Of a stretch of DNA of 64,000 nucleotides, positions 7,641-15,344 are shown piece after piece (position 1 is the first letter of the stretch; every line of letters starts with the position of its first letter). Source of the stretch: DSVZ01 sp037439785 (lineage in GTDB: Bacteria > Verrucomicrobiota > Verrucomicrobiia > Limisphaerales > J093); the NCBI GenBank assembly GCA_037439785.1, contig JBBIVJ010000004.1:62001-126000 (forward strand). The letters are read 5' to 3'. A program made the translations under genes and the position numbers. Under the pieces are notes generated by a model that saw nothing but the letters and a program-made list of their open reading frames with translations, was not told the origin of the DNA and made no database searches.

Positions 7641-8099
7641 ATGAAAAACAACGTCGTCGCGGTGGAAATTCGCGGCATCATGCCCTCGCCCAACGGGACC
7701 GCGCTTTTCCTGGGCAACGCCGACAAGACGTTCGTCATCCAGGTGGACAACATGATGGGGATGGTCATCAGCATGTTCCTGCGCAACGAACCCAAGGAGC
7801 GGCCGCTGACCCACGACCTCATCAACCAGATTTTCGACGGCCTCGGCATCACGGTCGAGCGGGTGGTCATCACCGAGTTGCGCAACGCCACCTACTACGC
7901 CCGGCTCATCCTCAAGCAGGAAAACGAACTGGGCACCAAGCTCGTCGAGGTGGACGCCCGCCCCAGTGATTGCATCGCCCTGGCCACCGCCCACAAGCGG
8001 CCCATCCTGGTCGCCCGCCGCCTCTTCGAGGAGGTCGAGGACATGTCCGAACTGTTCACCAAGATGAACGAACAGAACGACAACTCGGAATCCTCCTGA
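7641..8099 (+). CDS. bifunctional nuclease domain protein (DUF151)
   Basis: A 152-residue protein of the BFN/DUF151 family. Members have been described as nucleases with activity on RNA and DNA and are widespread as stand-alone bacterial proteins. Family features are the N-terminal 'PSPNGTALFLGN' strand-turn, the helix after 'RPLTHDLINQIFDGLG', the 'RVVITELRNATYYARLIL' segment, and the signature VDARPSDCIALATAHKRPIL (about residues 106-125). The tail is acidic and polar, which is common. holA follows after 9 bp on the same strand, so the two form an operon. Cytoplasmic. Confidence 0.88.
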   Translation: MKNNVVAVEIRGIMPSPNGTALFLGNADKTFVIQVDNMMGMVISMFLRNEPKERPLTHDLINQIFDGLGITVERVVITELRNATYYARLILKQENELGTKLVEVDARPSDCIALATAHKRPILVARRLFEEVEDMSELFTKMNEQNDNSESS

Positions 8100-8108
8100 C
8101 CTCTCCCC

Positions 8109-9299
8109 GTGCCCGCCGCTGCCGCCACCGCCGCCCCGCTGGTTCTGGTCTGGGGGGCGGATGACTACACCGTCCAGCTCCGCGCCCGGCAACTGTTCAC
8201 CGAGTGGACCCGGTCCGCGCCGGATGCCGATGCAGAAATCCTCGACGCCCGTGTCCAGAACACCGCCGAGGCCCTGCGCGCCCTGGGACGCCTGCGCGAA
8301 GCCCTTCAGACCCTGCCCTTCTTTGGCGCGACCAAGCTGGTCTGGTTCCGCGACTGCACCTTGCTGGGGGACGACCGGACGGCCGAGGCGAAGGCCGTGT
8401 CCGAAAGCCTTGCCGCCCTGGCCCAGGCATGGAAGCGCTTTGACTGGCGCGGAGTTCGGCTCCTGATCAGCGCCCCCGGTGAGGTGGACCGGCGCCGCGT
8501 GCTTTTCAAGACCCTCGAGGCCCTGGGCCGGGTCGAGGAATGCCCCGCCCTGGATGCCGGGGGGGCGGACTGGGCCGAGCGGGCCGAGGACTATGTCCAG
8601 CAGGAGGCGGCGGCACGGGGCCAGCGCCTCGAACCCGAGGCGGCCGCCCGCTTGGTGGCCGCCGTCGGACCGCATCGCCGCCAGCTCGCCTCCGAGCTGG
8701 AAAAGGCCAGCCTCCACGCCGCCGGCCGACCGACCATCACCGTGGCCGATGTCGAGGCGGTGGTGGTTGGCAACAAGCAGGCTCGCGCCTTTGCCCTGGC
8801 CGAGGCGCTGGGGGAGCGCGACCTGCCCGCGGCCCTGCGCGCACTGGATGAAGAGCTTTGGGAAATCCGCCACAAGGTGGACCGCGACAAATCCGCCATT
8901 GGCCTGCTCTACGGCCTGATCAGCAAGGTGCGCCTGCTGCTGCTGCTCAAGGAGCTGGTCCGCCTCGGCCACCTCAAGCCCGGCGCCTCGCCAAACCAGG
9001 TCCGGGCTGACCTCGCGCGGCTGCCCGCCGGACTGCTGCCTGCTGAACGCCGCTACAACCCCGCCGCCATGCACCCCTACGCGGTCTCCAAGGCCCTCGC
9101 CCAGGTGCCGCGTTACGCCACCGCCGAGCTGGTGCAGGCGCTTGAGACGCTCCTGATCAGCAACCAACGCCTGGTGGGCAGCGGCCTCGAGGAAGCCCTG
9201 GTGCTCCAGCAGGCGCTGGTGCAGATCATCGGCCCCGCGGCCCGGGCGAAAACCGCCCCCGCCTCCCCCCGCCCGGCGCGCGCCGGGACCGGCGCGTGA
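8109..9299 (+). CDS. holA: DNA polymerase III delta subunit
   Basis: A 396-residue clamp-loader delta subunit, which opens the beta sliding clamp during loading. It has the typical three-domain architecture. The N-terminal P-loop-like fold lacks a functional Walker A (LVLVWGADDYTVQLRARQLF). A central region follows with the LVWFRDCTLLG element, and a helical collar domain at the C-terminus has 'LAEALGERDLPAALRALDEEL' and 'LISKVRLLLLLKEL'. The length is slightly above the usual 330-350 because of a Pro/Ala tail. The start is GTG, 9 bp after the nuclease gene, with no Shine-Dalgarno. Identification is from domain pattern, not close identity. Confidence 0.82.
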   Translation: MPAAAATAAPLVLVWGADDYTVQLRARQLFTEWTRSAPDADAEILDARVQNTAEALRALGRLREALQTLPFFGATKLVWFRDCTLLGDDRTAEAKAVSESLAALAQAWKRFDWRGVRLLISAPGEVDRRRVLFKTLEALGRVEECPALDAGGADWAERAEDYVQQEAAARGQRLEPEAAARLVAAVGPHRRQLASELEKASLHAAGRPTITVADVEAVVVGNKQARAFALAEALGERDLPAALRALDEELWEIRHKVDRDKSAIGLLYGLISKVRLLLLLKELVRLGHLKPGASPNQVRADLARLPAGLLPAERRYNPAAMHPYAVSKALAQVPRYATAELVQALETLLISNQRLVGSGLEEALVLQQALVQIIGPAARAKTAPASPRPARAGTGA

Positions 9300-9339
9300 G
9301 ACCGCCGGCAATCTCCCACGCGCGGCGGTCACAGGGGGA

Positions 9340-9368
9340 TTGAGGCGCTCCGGCCGCCGGCCTAGGCT
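9340..9368 (+). promoter_or_regulatory. predicted leaderless promoter of the 935-residue secreted protein gene
   Basis: TTGAGG (9340-9345), 17-bp spacer, TAGGCT (9363-9368), then 6 nt to ATG 9375. Confidence 0.68.
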
Positions 9369-9374
9369 GCGCCC

Positions 9375-12182
9375 ATGACGCCCGCTCTGTGGCTGCTTGT
9401 CTCCCTGGTCCTGGCTGGCGGAACCCTGTCCGTCCTGGCCGCTCCGCCGGTGCTGCGTCGGACCGGCGGCGAGGGAACCCCGCTCCTGCGCAACGGCGAT
9501 TTCGAGCAGCGCAGCGGCGGCAGTTTCGTCAACTGGTTTGCCGCCCCCAACGGCTACCAGGTGGCCGTCGGAGAGGGGCGTCAGGGCTCGACCGCCCTCC
9601 GCTGCTCCGCGCCGGACACCACCGGTTGGCGCGGCGCCAGCCAGACCCTCACCCTCAACCGCAAGAGCCCCGCCCCTTTGCTCGTCCGCGGCTGGAGCCG
9701 TGCCGAAGCCGTCACCGGCAGTGCCGACAGCGGCTACTCGCTCTACGCCGACCTCATCTACGACGACGGCACGCCGCTCTGGGGGCAGACGGCGAACTTC
9801 GCCCCCGGCACCCACGACTGGCAGGCGCGTGAAGTGCTCATCCTGCCGGAAAAGCCGGTCCGTAGTCTCACCCTGCACTGCCTGTTTCGCGGCCACGCGG
9901 GGACAGTATGGTTCGATGACGTGTCGGTCACCGAAATCACCGCCGCGGGGGGCGCGGTGGTTTTTCAAGGGGCGCCGATGTCGGTCGTGCCGCCGCCCGC
10001 CCCCGCCCCCACCGCCACGGTCACCGCCGTCACCGGCGACGGCCTGCGGCTGGACCTGGCCGGCACAAGGGTGGTCTCCCTGCAACTGGTGGGCCGCGAG
10101 CTGGCCGGCCCGGCCTACGGCGGCTTTTTCGTCCGCGACGTCGCGGCCGATTCGGATGCATTCGCCTTCGAGAACGGCCAGTGCCCAGAACTGGGGCTGG
10201 CGCTGGACTACCGCGTCGAGGCCCGCGCCGACCACCTGCGGCTGCGCGGCCGCCTGACCAACCTCCGGGGCGGTGACCGCGCCCTGCTGCTGGTCTTTGC
10301 CCTGCCCGTGGGCGCGATCGGTTGGAACTGGGGCGATGACCTCCGGCGCAGCCGCCCCATCGGCGGCGACGGCGAGTTCCTGCTGGCCCAGCCGGTCGGT
10401 GCCGGCACGACCGGCACAATGTCCACCTATCCCGTCGCGGCGGTGTACGGGGCGGAGGCGGGGCTGGCGTTGGGGTGGGATTACGAGCGGCCGGCCCAGT
10501 TCCGGCTGTTTTACCATGCCGGCACGCGGCAGTTCTGTGCGGCCTTCGATCTGGGGCTGGTACCGGAAAGCGAGCGCTTCCCGAACGCGGCGGACTTCGG
10601 CCTGGTGCTGTACCGGTTCGCGCCGGCATGGGGGTTCCGCGCCGCGTGGGAGAAGTTCACCCGCCTCTGGCCGGAACGCTTCGAGGTGCGTGCCCGCCGG
10701 CAGGGCATCTGGATGCCGTTCACGGACATCAGCACCGTCCAAGGCTGGGAAGATTTCGGCTTCCGCTTCAAGGAAGGCGACACTGCCGTGGCCTGGGACG
10801 AGGCCCATGACATCCTCAGCTTCCGCTACACCGAGCCGATGACCTGGTGGATGCCCATGGCCGCCGAACTGCCGCGCACCCTGGACGAGGCCTTGCGCGT
10901 GCGCGATACCTACGCCGCGGGCCCGGCCGGCTTCCACCGCGACATGGCCCGCGTGAGCCGCGACGCCGCCATGTTCGACGCCGAGGGCCGGCCCGCGCTG
11001 CTGTTCCGCAACGCGCCCTGGGCCAACGGTGCGGTCTGGAGCCTCAACCCCAATCCCGCCCTGCCCGCCGTCCCCAACGCCGCCACCATTCACTGGAACG
11101 ACGTCGTGAAGGCCCGCCTCTACGGCTCGAACCTCTCCGCGCGCCTCGACGGCGAGTACCTGGACTCGCTCGAGGGTTACGTCACCGCCGACCTGAACTT
11201 CCGCCGCGAGCATTTCCGGTTCACCTCCGTGCCGTTGAGCTTCGCCCCGGACACCCGCCGGCCGGCCCTGTTCAAGGGGCTGGCGATATACGAATTCACC
11301 CGCTGGATCAGCGAAGATGTGCACCGGCTTGGCGGGCTCGTCTTCGCCAACGGTGTCCCCTACCGCTTCGGCTTCCTGTGCGGCTGGCTCGATGTGCTCG
11401 GCACCGAAACCGACTGGCTGCCCGGTGGCGACTACCGCCCCGCCTCGCACGAGCAGATGGCCCTCTGGCGGACCCTGGCCGGCGCCAAGCCGTACCTCCT
11501 GCTGATGAACACCGACTACGACCGGTTCACCCCCAACCTGGTCGAGCGCTACTTCCAGCGCAGCCTCTTTTACGGGATGTTCCCCTCGATGTTCAGCCAC
11601 AACGCCGCCGAAAACCCTTACTGGCGCAACCCCGCCTGGTACAATCGCGACCGCCCGCTGTTCCCAAAGTACCTCCCGCTCATCCGGCGCGTGGCCGAGG
11701 CCGGCTGGCAACCGGTCACCGGGGCGCGCTGCGACAACCCCCGGCTCTGGCTGGAGCGCTTCGGCCCCGCGGCCGATGGCGCTGTGTACCTCACCGTGCT
11801 GAACACCGCCACCACCGCCCAGAGCGGCGTGGTGCGGGTCGAGTCCGGTCAGGGCCTGGCGCGTCCCCCGGCCGCCGCCACCGAACTGCTCACCGGCCAG
11901 CAGCTGGAAACGGTCGAAGACGGCTGGCGCCTGGAACTGCCGGCCGAAGGCGTGGCCGTGGTGGCGCTGGAGCCGGGACCGCGCTTTGTGGGTGTGGACG
12001 CCCGCGGCGGGGCCGTACGCCTGCAAATCGCCTCCCCGCCCGGTCTGGTCCAGGTGCTGGAAGCCTCGGCCGACCTGCGTCACTGGCAGGAAGTGGACAC
12101 CCACCGGCCCGACCGCCCGGAGTACGCGATCGAAGTGCCGGTTGCCACCCGGGCGGAACGCTACTTCCGCCTGCGCTGGTAG
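9375..12182 (+). CDS. large secreted protein, carbohydrate-binding-like N-terminus, C-terminal R-Y-F-R-L module
   Basis: A 935-residue exported protein with signal peptide (residues 1-23). Residues about 38-160 look like a CBM4/9-type galactose-binding jelly roll ('LLRNGDFEQRSGGSFVNW' to 'VWFDDVSVTEI'). The large middle part (about 170-860) is not a family I recognise with certainty. It is Trp/Tyr/Asp-rich, and segments such as RQGIWMPFTDISTVQGWEDF and FGFLCGWLDVLGTETDWLPG resemble glycosidase-type barrels. The last 60 residues form a beta-rich module with 'VLEASADLRHWQEV' and the end RYFRLRW, shared with other secreted proteins here. It is transcribed alone and is convergent with the oxoamine-synthase gene. 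Likely a polysaccharide-active or binding protein; activity unproven. Confidence 0.75.
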   Translation: MTPALWLLVSLVLAGGTLSVLAAPPVLRRTGGEGTPLLRNGDFEQRSGGSFVNWFAAPNGYQVAVGEGRQGSTALRCSAPDTTGWRGASQTLTLNRKSPAPLLVRGWSRAEAVTGSADSGYSLYADLIYDDGTPLWGQTANFAPGTHDWQAREVLILPEKPVRSLTLHCLFRGHAGTVWFDDVSVTEITAAGGAVVFQGAPMSVVPPPAPAPTATVTAVTGDGLRLDLAGTRVVSLQLVGRELAGPAYGGFFVRDVAADSDAFAFENGQCPELGLALDYRVEARADHLRLRGRLTNLRGGDRALLLVFALPVGAIGWNWGDDLRRSRPIGGDGEFLLAQPVGAGTTGTMSTYPVAAVYGAEAGLALGWDYERPAQFRLFYHAGTRQFCAAFDLGLVPESERFPNAADFGLVLYRFAPAWGFRAAWEKFTRLWPERFEVRARRQGIWMPFTDISTVQGWEDFGFRFKEGDTAVAWDEAHDILSFRYTEPMTWWMPMAAELPRTLDEALRVRDTYAAGPAGFHRDMARVSRDAAMFDAEGRPALLFRNAPWANGAVWSLNPNPALPAVPNAATIHWNDVVKARLYGSNLSARLDGEYLDSLEGYVTADLNFRREHFRFTSVPLSFAPDTRRPALFKGLAIYEFTRWISEDVHRLGGLVFANGVPYRFGFLCGWLDVLGTETDWLPGGDYRPASHEQMALWRTLAGAKPYLLLMNTDYDRFTPNLVERYFQRSLFYGMFPSMFSHNAAENPYWRNPAWYNRDRPLFPKYLPLIRRVAEAGWQPVTGARCDNPRLWLERFGPAADGAVYLTVLNTATTAQSGVVRVESGQGLARPPAAATELLTGQQLETVEDGWRLELPAEGVAVVALEPGPRFVGVDARGGAVRLQIASPPGLVQVLEASADLRHWQEVDTHRPDRPEYAIEVPVATRAERYFRLRW

Positions 12183-12209
12183 GGCGGGGGAGCGGACGGC
12201 CGGTGGGCG

Positions 12210-13322
12210 TCAACACTCCGGCCCCAGCACCGCCTCCAACCGGTCCAGCTCCTCCGCCGTGTGCTCGCTGGAAATGGCGAAGCGGAAATACCCGCCCGCC
12301 GGCCCGCCGGGGTAGCGGATTCGCGCCGGGAAAATCCGCCGGTTCAGCAGGCGTTGGCGAAAGCGTGCCGCCGCCGCCGGGCCGCGGGGAGTTACCGCCA
12401 GGATGGGCGTCACCGGCTCGGCGGCGGCCCGGGCGGCGCGGCGCACGCGGGCGGCGTTGGCCATCAGGCGCGCGCGCAGAGAGGCATCTTCCGCCAGGAG
12501 CCGCCCGGCCGCCAGCGCCGCCGCCACGGCCGGCAACGGCGGCGGCGTGCTGCCGGCAAAGGCCCGACTACGCACCAGCAGCCGCGCGATGAAGGCCGCC
12601 TCGCCCGCCACCACGCCGCCGAAGCCGCCCAGCGCCTTGCTCAGCGTGCCGGTCAGGATCACCCGTCGGTCCGCCACGCCCAAAGCTTCCAGGCTGCCGC
12701 GGCCTAGCGGGCCGAGCACGCCCAGGCCGTGGGCATCATCCACCACCAGCCAGCCGCGCGCGGGCAGGGCCTCGAGATACCCGGCCAGCGGCGCCACCGA
12801 GCCATCGTGGGCAAACACGCCATCGGTCCACACCACCGGCCGGGCACCGCGCGGCAGCCGGGCGAGGCGACGACGCAAATCCGCCGCGTCGCGGTGGGCG
12901 AATTCGCCCGCGCAACAGCCCAGCAGCGCCGCGGCGTCGCGCAGGCTCGGGTGGGCGCGGGCGTCGAGCCAGGCGTGCGTGACCTCGCCCGCCAGGGCCT
13001 GGGCGACCACCAGGTTGGCGGCGTAGCCCGAATCCACCAGCAGGGCGCGCGACAGGCGCAGAAACTTCGCCAACCAGGCCTCCAGTTCCTCGTATAACGG
13101 ATGGTTGCCGGTGGTCAGCCGCGAGGCCGCCACGCCCAGGCCGTGTTGCGCCAGCGTCTCGGCCGCCGCCGCACAGACCCGGGGGTGGTGGGACAGCCGG
13201 TAATAATCGCAGCCGCCGAAATAAATCCAGCGCCGGCCGCGCCACCAGACCCGGGTGGGCGAGGCCGGGCGCAGCAGGTCCGGCAGGTCCGGCTCGGGGG
13301 GCCTGGCCGACGCCGCGCTCAT
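12210..13322 (-). CDS. PLP-dependent alpha-oxoamine synthase-like enzyme (BioF/Kbl family)
   Basis: A 370-residue fold-type I PLP enzyme. The family (8-amino-7-oxononanoate synthase, glycine C-acetyltransferase and relatives) condenses an amino acid with an acyl-CoA. Visible motifs are the Gly-rich cofactor loop DSGYAANLVV (97-106), VDDAHGLGVLGPLGRGSLEA (194-213) with Asp196 and His198 contacting PLP, and the Schiff-base Lys229 in TGTLSKALGGFGG. ATG 13322 overlaps the stop of the upstream gene (ATGA), which fixes the start and shows translational coupling. A longer frame to 13577 runs into that gene and is not coding. bioF is possible, but no other biotin genes are nearby. Confidence 0.82.
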   Translation of the reverse strand: MSAASARPPEPDLPDLLRPASPTRVWWRGRRWIYFGGCDYYRLSHHPRVCAAAAETLAQHGLGVAASRLTTGNHPLYEELEAWLAKFLRLSRALLVDSGYAANLVVAQALAGEVTHAWLDARAHPSLRDAAALLGCCAGEFAHRDAADLRRRLARLPRGARPVVWTDGVFAHDGSVAPLAGYLEALPARGWLVVDDAHGLGVLGPLGRGSLEALGVADRRVILTGTLSKALGGFGGVVAGEAAFIARLLVRSRAFAGSTPPPLPAVAAALAAGRLLAEDASLRARLMANAARVRRAARAAAEPVTPILAVTPRGPAAAARFRQRLLNRRIFPARIRYPGGPAGGYFRFAISSEHTAEELDRLEAVLGPEC

Positions 13323-14275
13323 GCAAAGCGCAGGCCCGCCGCTTCGCCCACTCGGCGGATGTGCGCGGCGGCCTGCTGGTACTCGGCAGCGTTGGCCAGG
13401 TGTTCGAGCATGAGCGGGGGCTGCTGGGGCAGCGCGGCCAGCCGGCGCAGGTAGGTCGTGTAGTCCAGTTGGCCGAGGCCGGGGATGACCTCCCGGAAGT
13501 GCACGTTCATCTCGACCTCCCAGGCCAGGTCCTTGGCGTGGCAGCTCACGATCCAGCGGCCGAGCTTGTGGAAGCACTCCTCGATCAGCGCGGTGTTTTG
13601 GTAAAAGCGGGTGGGCGAGTTGATCAGGTTGCAGGGGTCCAGGTGCACGGCGAAGGCGGGGCGGTCCACCGCCCGCAGCAGCTTCAGGCAGGCGTTCGGG
13701 CTGTCGGGCAGGGCCCAGCCCATCATTTCGTAGGCGAACTTCGCCCGGCGGGGTTGGACCGCGTCAATGATCTTGCGGGCGTTCTCGACCGCGGCGTCGA
13801 AGAAGCGGCGGGAGAGGTTGTCCGGGTGCGGGCCGTACCAGACCTGCTCGTTGAACGAGCCGGCGATGTCCACGCAGCAGAGCGCGCCGACCTCCTCGGC
13901 CAGGGCCAGGCCTTCGGTGACGAAGCGCAGGTGGGCGGCGCGTTTGGCCGGGTCGGCCTCCAGCAGGTTCACCCACCGGCCCACCTCGGCCAGCACCACC
14001 CCGTGTCGGGCAAAGGCTTCGCGCGTGGCGCGCAGGCGGGCGGTGTCGTTGAGGGGGATGTTGGGACAGTAGGCGGCGGCATAGCCCAGCGCGCGGTGGG
14101 CCCGGGCCAGGGCATCCGGGTCTTCCGGCGCGTCAAACACCGGCCCGCCCAGGCGAATCGGGTGCGTGGCACGGGCGGCCTTGCTTGCGGCAGCGCGGGC
14201 CAGCGGCAGCACGCCCAACCACGCCGCGGCGCCCAGGGTGTGCTGGAGAAACCGGCGGCGGCTCAGGGATGACAT
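13319..14275 (-). CDS. Tat-exported sugar phosphate isomerase/epimerase-like TIM-barrel protein
   Basis: A 318-residue protein of the xylose-isomerase-like TIM-barrel superfamily (AP_endonuc_2 type). The N-terminus carries a twin-arginine signal (SLSRRRFLQHTLGAAAWLG), implying folded export and perhaps a metal-bound enzyme. Barrel-strand residues compatible with a divalent metal site include E174 in the segment FAYEMMGWAL, the HLDPCN motif and the SCHAKD motif. ATG 14275 is fixed by the Tat signal and by a promoter 6 nt upstream; the frame extends further up but is not coding. It is first gene of a two-gene operon with the oxoamine synthase. Substrate unknown. Confidence 0.82.
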   Translation of the reverse strand: MSSLSRRRFLQHTLGAAAWLGVLPLARAAASKAARATHPIRLGGPVFDAPEDPDALARAHRALGYAAAYCPNIPLNDTARLRATREAFARHGVVLAEVGRWVNLLEADPAKRAAHLRFVTEGLALAEEVGALCCVDIAGSFNEQVWYGPHPDNLSRRFFDAAVENARKIIDAVQPRRAKFAYEMMGWALPDSPNACLKLLRAVDRPAFAVHLDPCNLINSPTRFYQNTALIEECFHKLGRWIVSCHAKDLAWEVEMNVHFREVIPGLGQLDYTTYLRRLAALPQQPPLMLEHLANAAEYQQAAAHIRRVGEAAGLRFA

Positions 14276-14281
14276 GGCGCG

Positions 14282-14310
14282 AGCGTACCGGTGCCTGGCC
14301 AGGCCGGCAA
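14282..14310 (-). promoter_or_regulatory. predicted leaderless promoter of the TIM-barrel/oxoamine-synthase operon
   Basis: Minus-strand TTGCCG (14305-14310), 17-bp spacer, TACGCT (14282-14287), then 6 nt to ATG 14275. Confidence 0.65.
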
Positions 14311-14388
14311 GGAGCCGGGCAAACCGCTGGAGGAGGCGGATGCCCCGCCAGGTGCGGAGTGAAGGTGTCCGGTGGTGGAGGTCGCGAC

Positions 14389-14416
14389 AAAAAAACCGGC
14401 AGCGCAGGCTGCCGGT
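14389..14416 (-). terminator. rho-independent terminator of the tandem-HMA gene
   Basis: A 9-bp perfect stem (14395-14403 with 14408-14416), 4-nt loop, followed on the minus strand by a U7 tract (A7 at 14389-14395). It lies 29 nt beyond the HMA gene stop and upstream of the TIM-barrel promoter. Confidence 0.88.
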
Positions 14417-14445
14417 CTGGGGAAACAACCGGGGCGGCGGCAGGC

Positions 14446-15057
14446 TTACTGCACCACCTTGAAGCCGGAGGCGTCAATCGCCGCCAGGATGTCTTTGCGG
14501 GACACCTTGGCGGGGTCGAAGGTGACCACCGCCTCGCCGGCCTGGTGGCAAACCTTCTGTTCCTTCACGCCCTTGACGGCGGTGAGCTTCTTGCCCACCT
14601 GTTCGGAGCAGGCGCCGCACTTGAGGCCGTCGACCTTCACGGCGATGGTTACCGCCTCGACGGGGAAACCGGCCTTGCGGATGGCGGCCAGGATTTGCTC
14701 CTCCTTTACCTTGGTGGGGTCGAAGGCGACCTTGGCGACCTTGGATTGGGCGCAGGCCTTGGGTTCGGACACGCCCTCCAGGGCGTTGAGTGCCCGGGTG
14801 AGCTTGGTTTCGCACGCGGCGCAGGTCATGCCGCTGACGCGGAAGTCCGCCCGCAAGAGCTTGTCGGGCTTGGTGGCCTGGGTGGTTTGGGCACCGGTGG
14901 CCGGACAGGCCGTGGCGCAGCAGGCGTCGCTCTTCTTGGCCGCACAGGATGCGGTGGCGCCCGAAACGGGGCAGGTGGCTTGGTCGCCCGCCAGGGCGAG
15001 GGCCGGCAGCAGCGCGGCCACGCCGGCAGTGATCAGGGTTTTGATTCGGTTTTGCAT
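14446..15057 (-). CDS. secreted protein with two heavy-metal-associated (HMA) domains
   Basis: A 203-residue protein with signal peptide (1-23), so the metal-binding domains lie outside the cytoplasm. Two ferredoxin-like HMA domains follow. Domain one (about 70-132) has M-T-C-A-A-C with Cys79/Cys82. Domain two (about 137-203) has L-K-C-G-A-C with Cys147/Cys150. Such domains normally bind Cu(I), Hg(II) or Zn(II) in ATPases or cytosolic chaperones. Between signal and first domain is a Cys-rich stretch (Cys29, 38, 46, 47, 51) that might add metal capacity. Both domains also contain extra Cys (102 and 170). The start ATG 15057 is set by the signal peptide. It stands alone with a strong terminator. 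Confidence 0.85.
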   Translation of the reverse strand: MQNRIKTLITAGVAALLPALALAGDQATCPVSGATASCAAKKSDACCATACPATGAQTTQATKPDKLLRADFRVSGMTCAACETKLTRALNALEGVSEPKACAQSKVAKVAFDPTKVKEEQILAAIRKAGFPVEAVTIAVKVDGLKCGACSEQVGKKLTAVKGVKEQKVCHQAGEAVVTFDPAKVSRKDILAAIDASGFKVVQ

Positions 15058-15306
15058 CGGTCTGTGTTGGTATTGTTGTGTTCCGTGGTCCGGATGGCTT
15101 CCCCTCCGATGGGCGGCGTATGCTGTAAAGCACCGCCCGGAGTTGCGTGGGAAGATGGCGACCACGGGGAGGTTTGTCAAACGGCCGACCAACCCGGCAC
15201 CCAGGTACCCGGGTCGGGGCCGCCACTGTTTGGAAGCCGGCGTCAACTCCCCCGCCGGCACCCGGTCTCTGGTAGCCGGCCGCTGGCCGCTGGCTTCCGG
15301 TCCCGC

Positions 15307-15335
15307 TTGACTTGCCGGGGGGCCTTCCGTACTGA
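15307..15335 (+). promoter_or_regulatory. predicted promoter of the CRTAC1/haem-protein operon
   Basis: TTGACT (15307-15312), 17-bp spacer, TACTGA (15330-15335), then 9 nt to ATG 15345. The leader would be absent or only a few bases long. Confidence 0.55.
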
Positions 15336-15344
15336 CTGGTCGTC

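Noticed and set aside
9300..9330. Hairpin GACCGCCG/CGGCGGTC just after holA
   Set aside because: An 8-bp stem with a 15-nt loop and no T-run; too weak to call a terminator in sequence this GC-rich.
7530..12104. A 1524-residue open frame on the minus strand
   Set aside because: It is antisense to the nuclease, holA and the 935-residue secreted protein, all of which have domains and promoters. Its composition (Gly/Ala/Arg/His-rich, no hydrophobic core) is that of a GC-rich shadow frame.
13323..13577. N-terminal extension of the oxoamine synthase by 85 residues
   Set aside because: It would overlap the TIM-barrel gene in a frame with Pro/Arg-rich sequence. The ATGA overlap gives a natural start at 13322.
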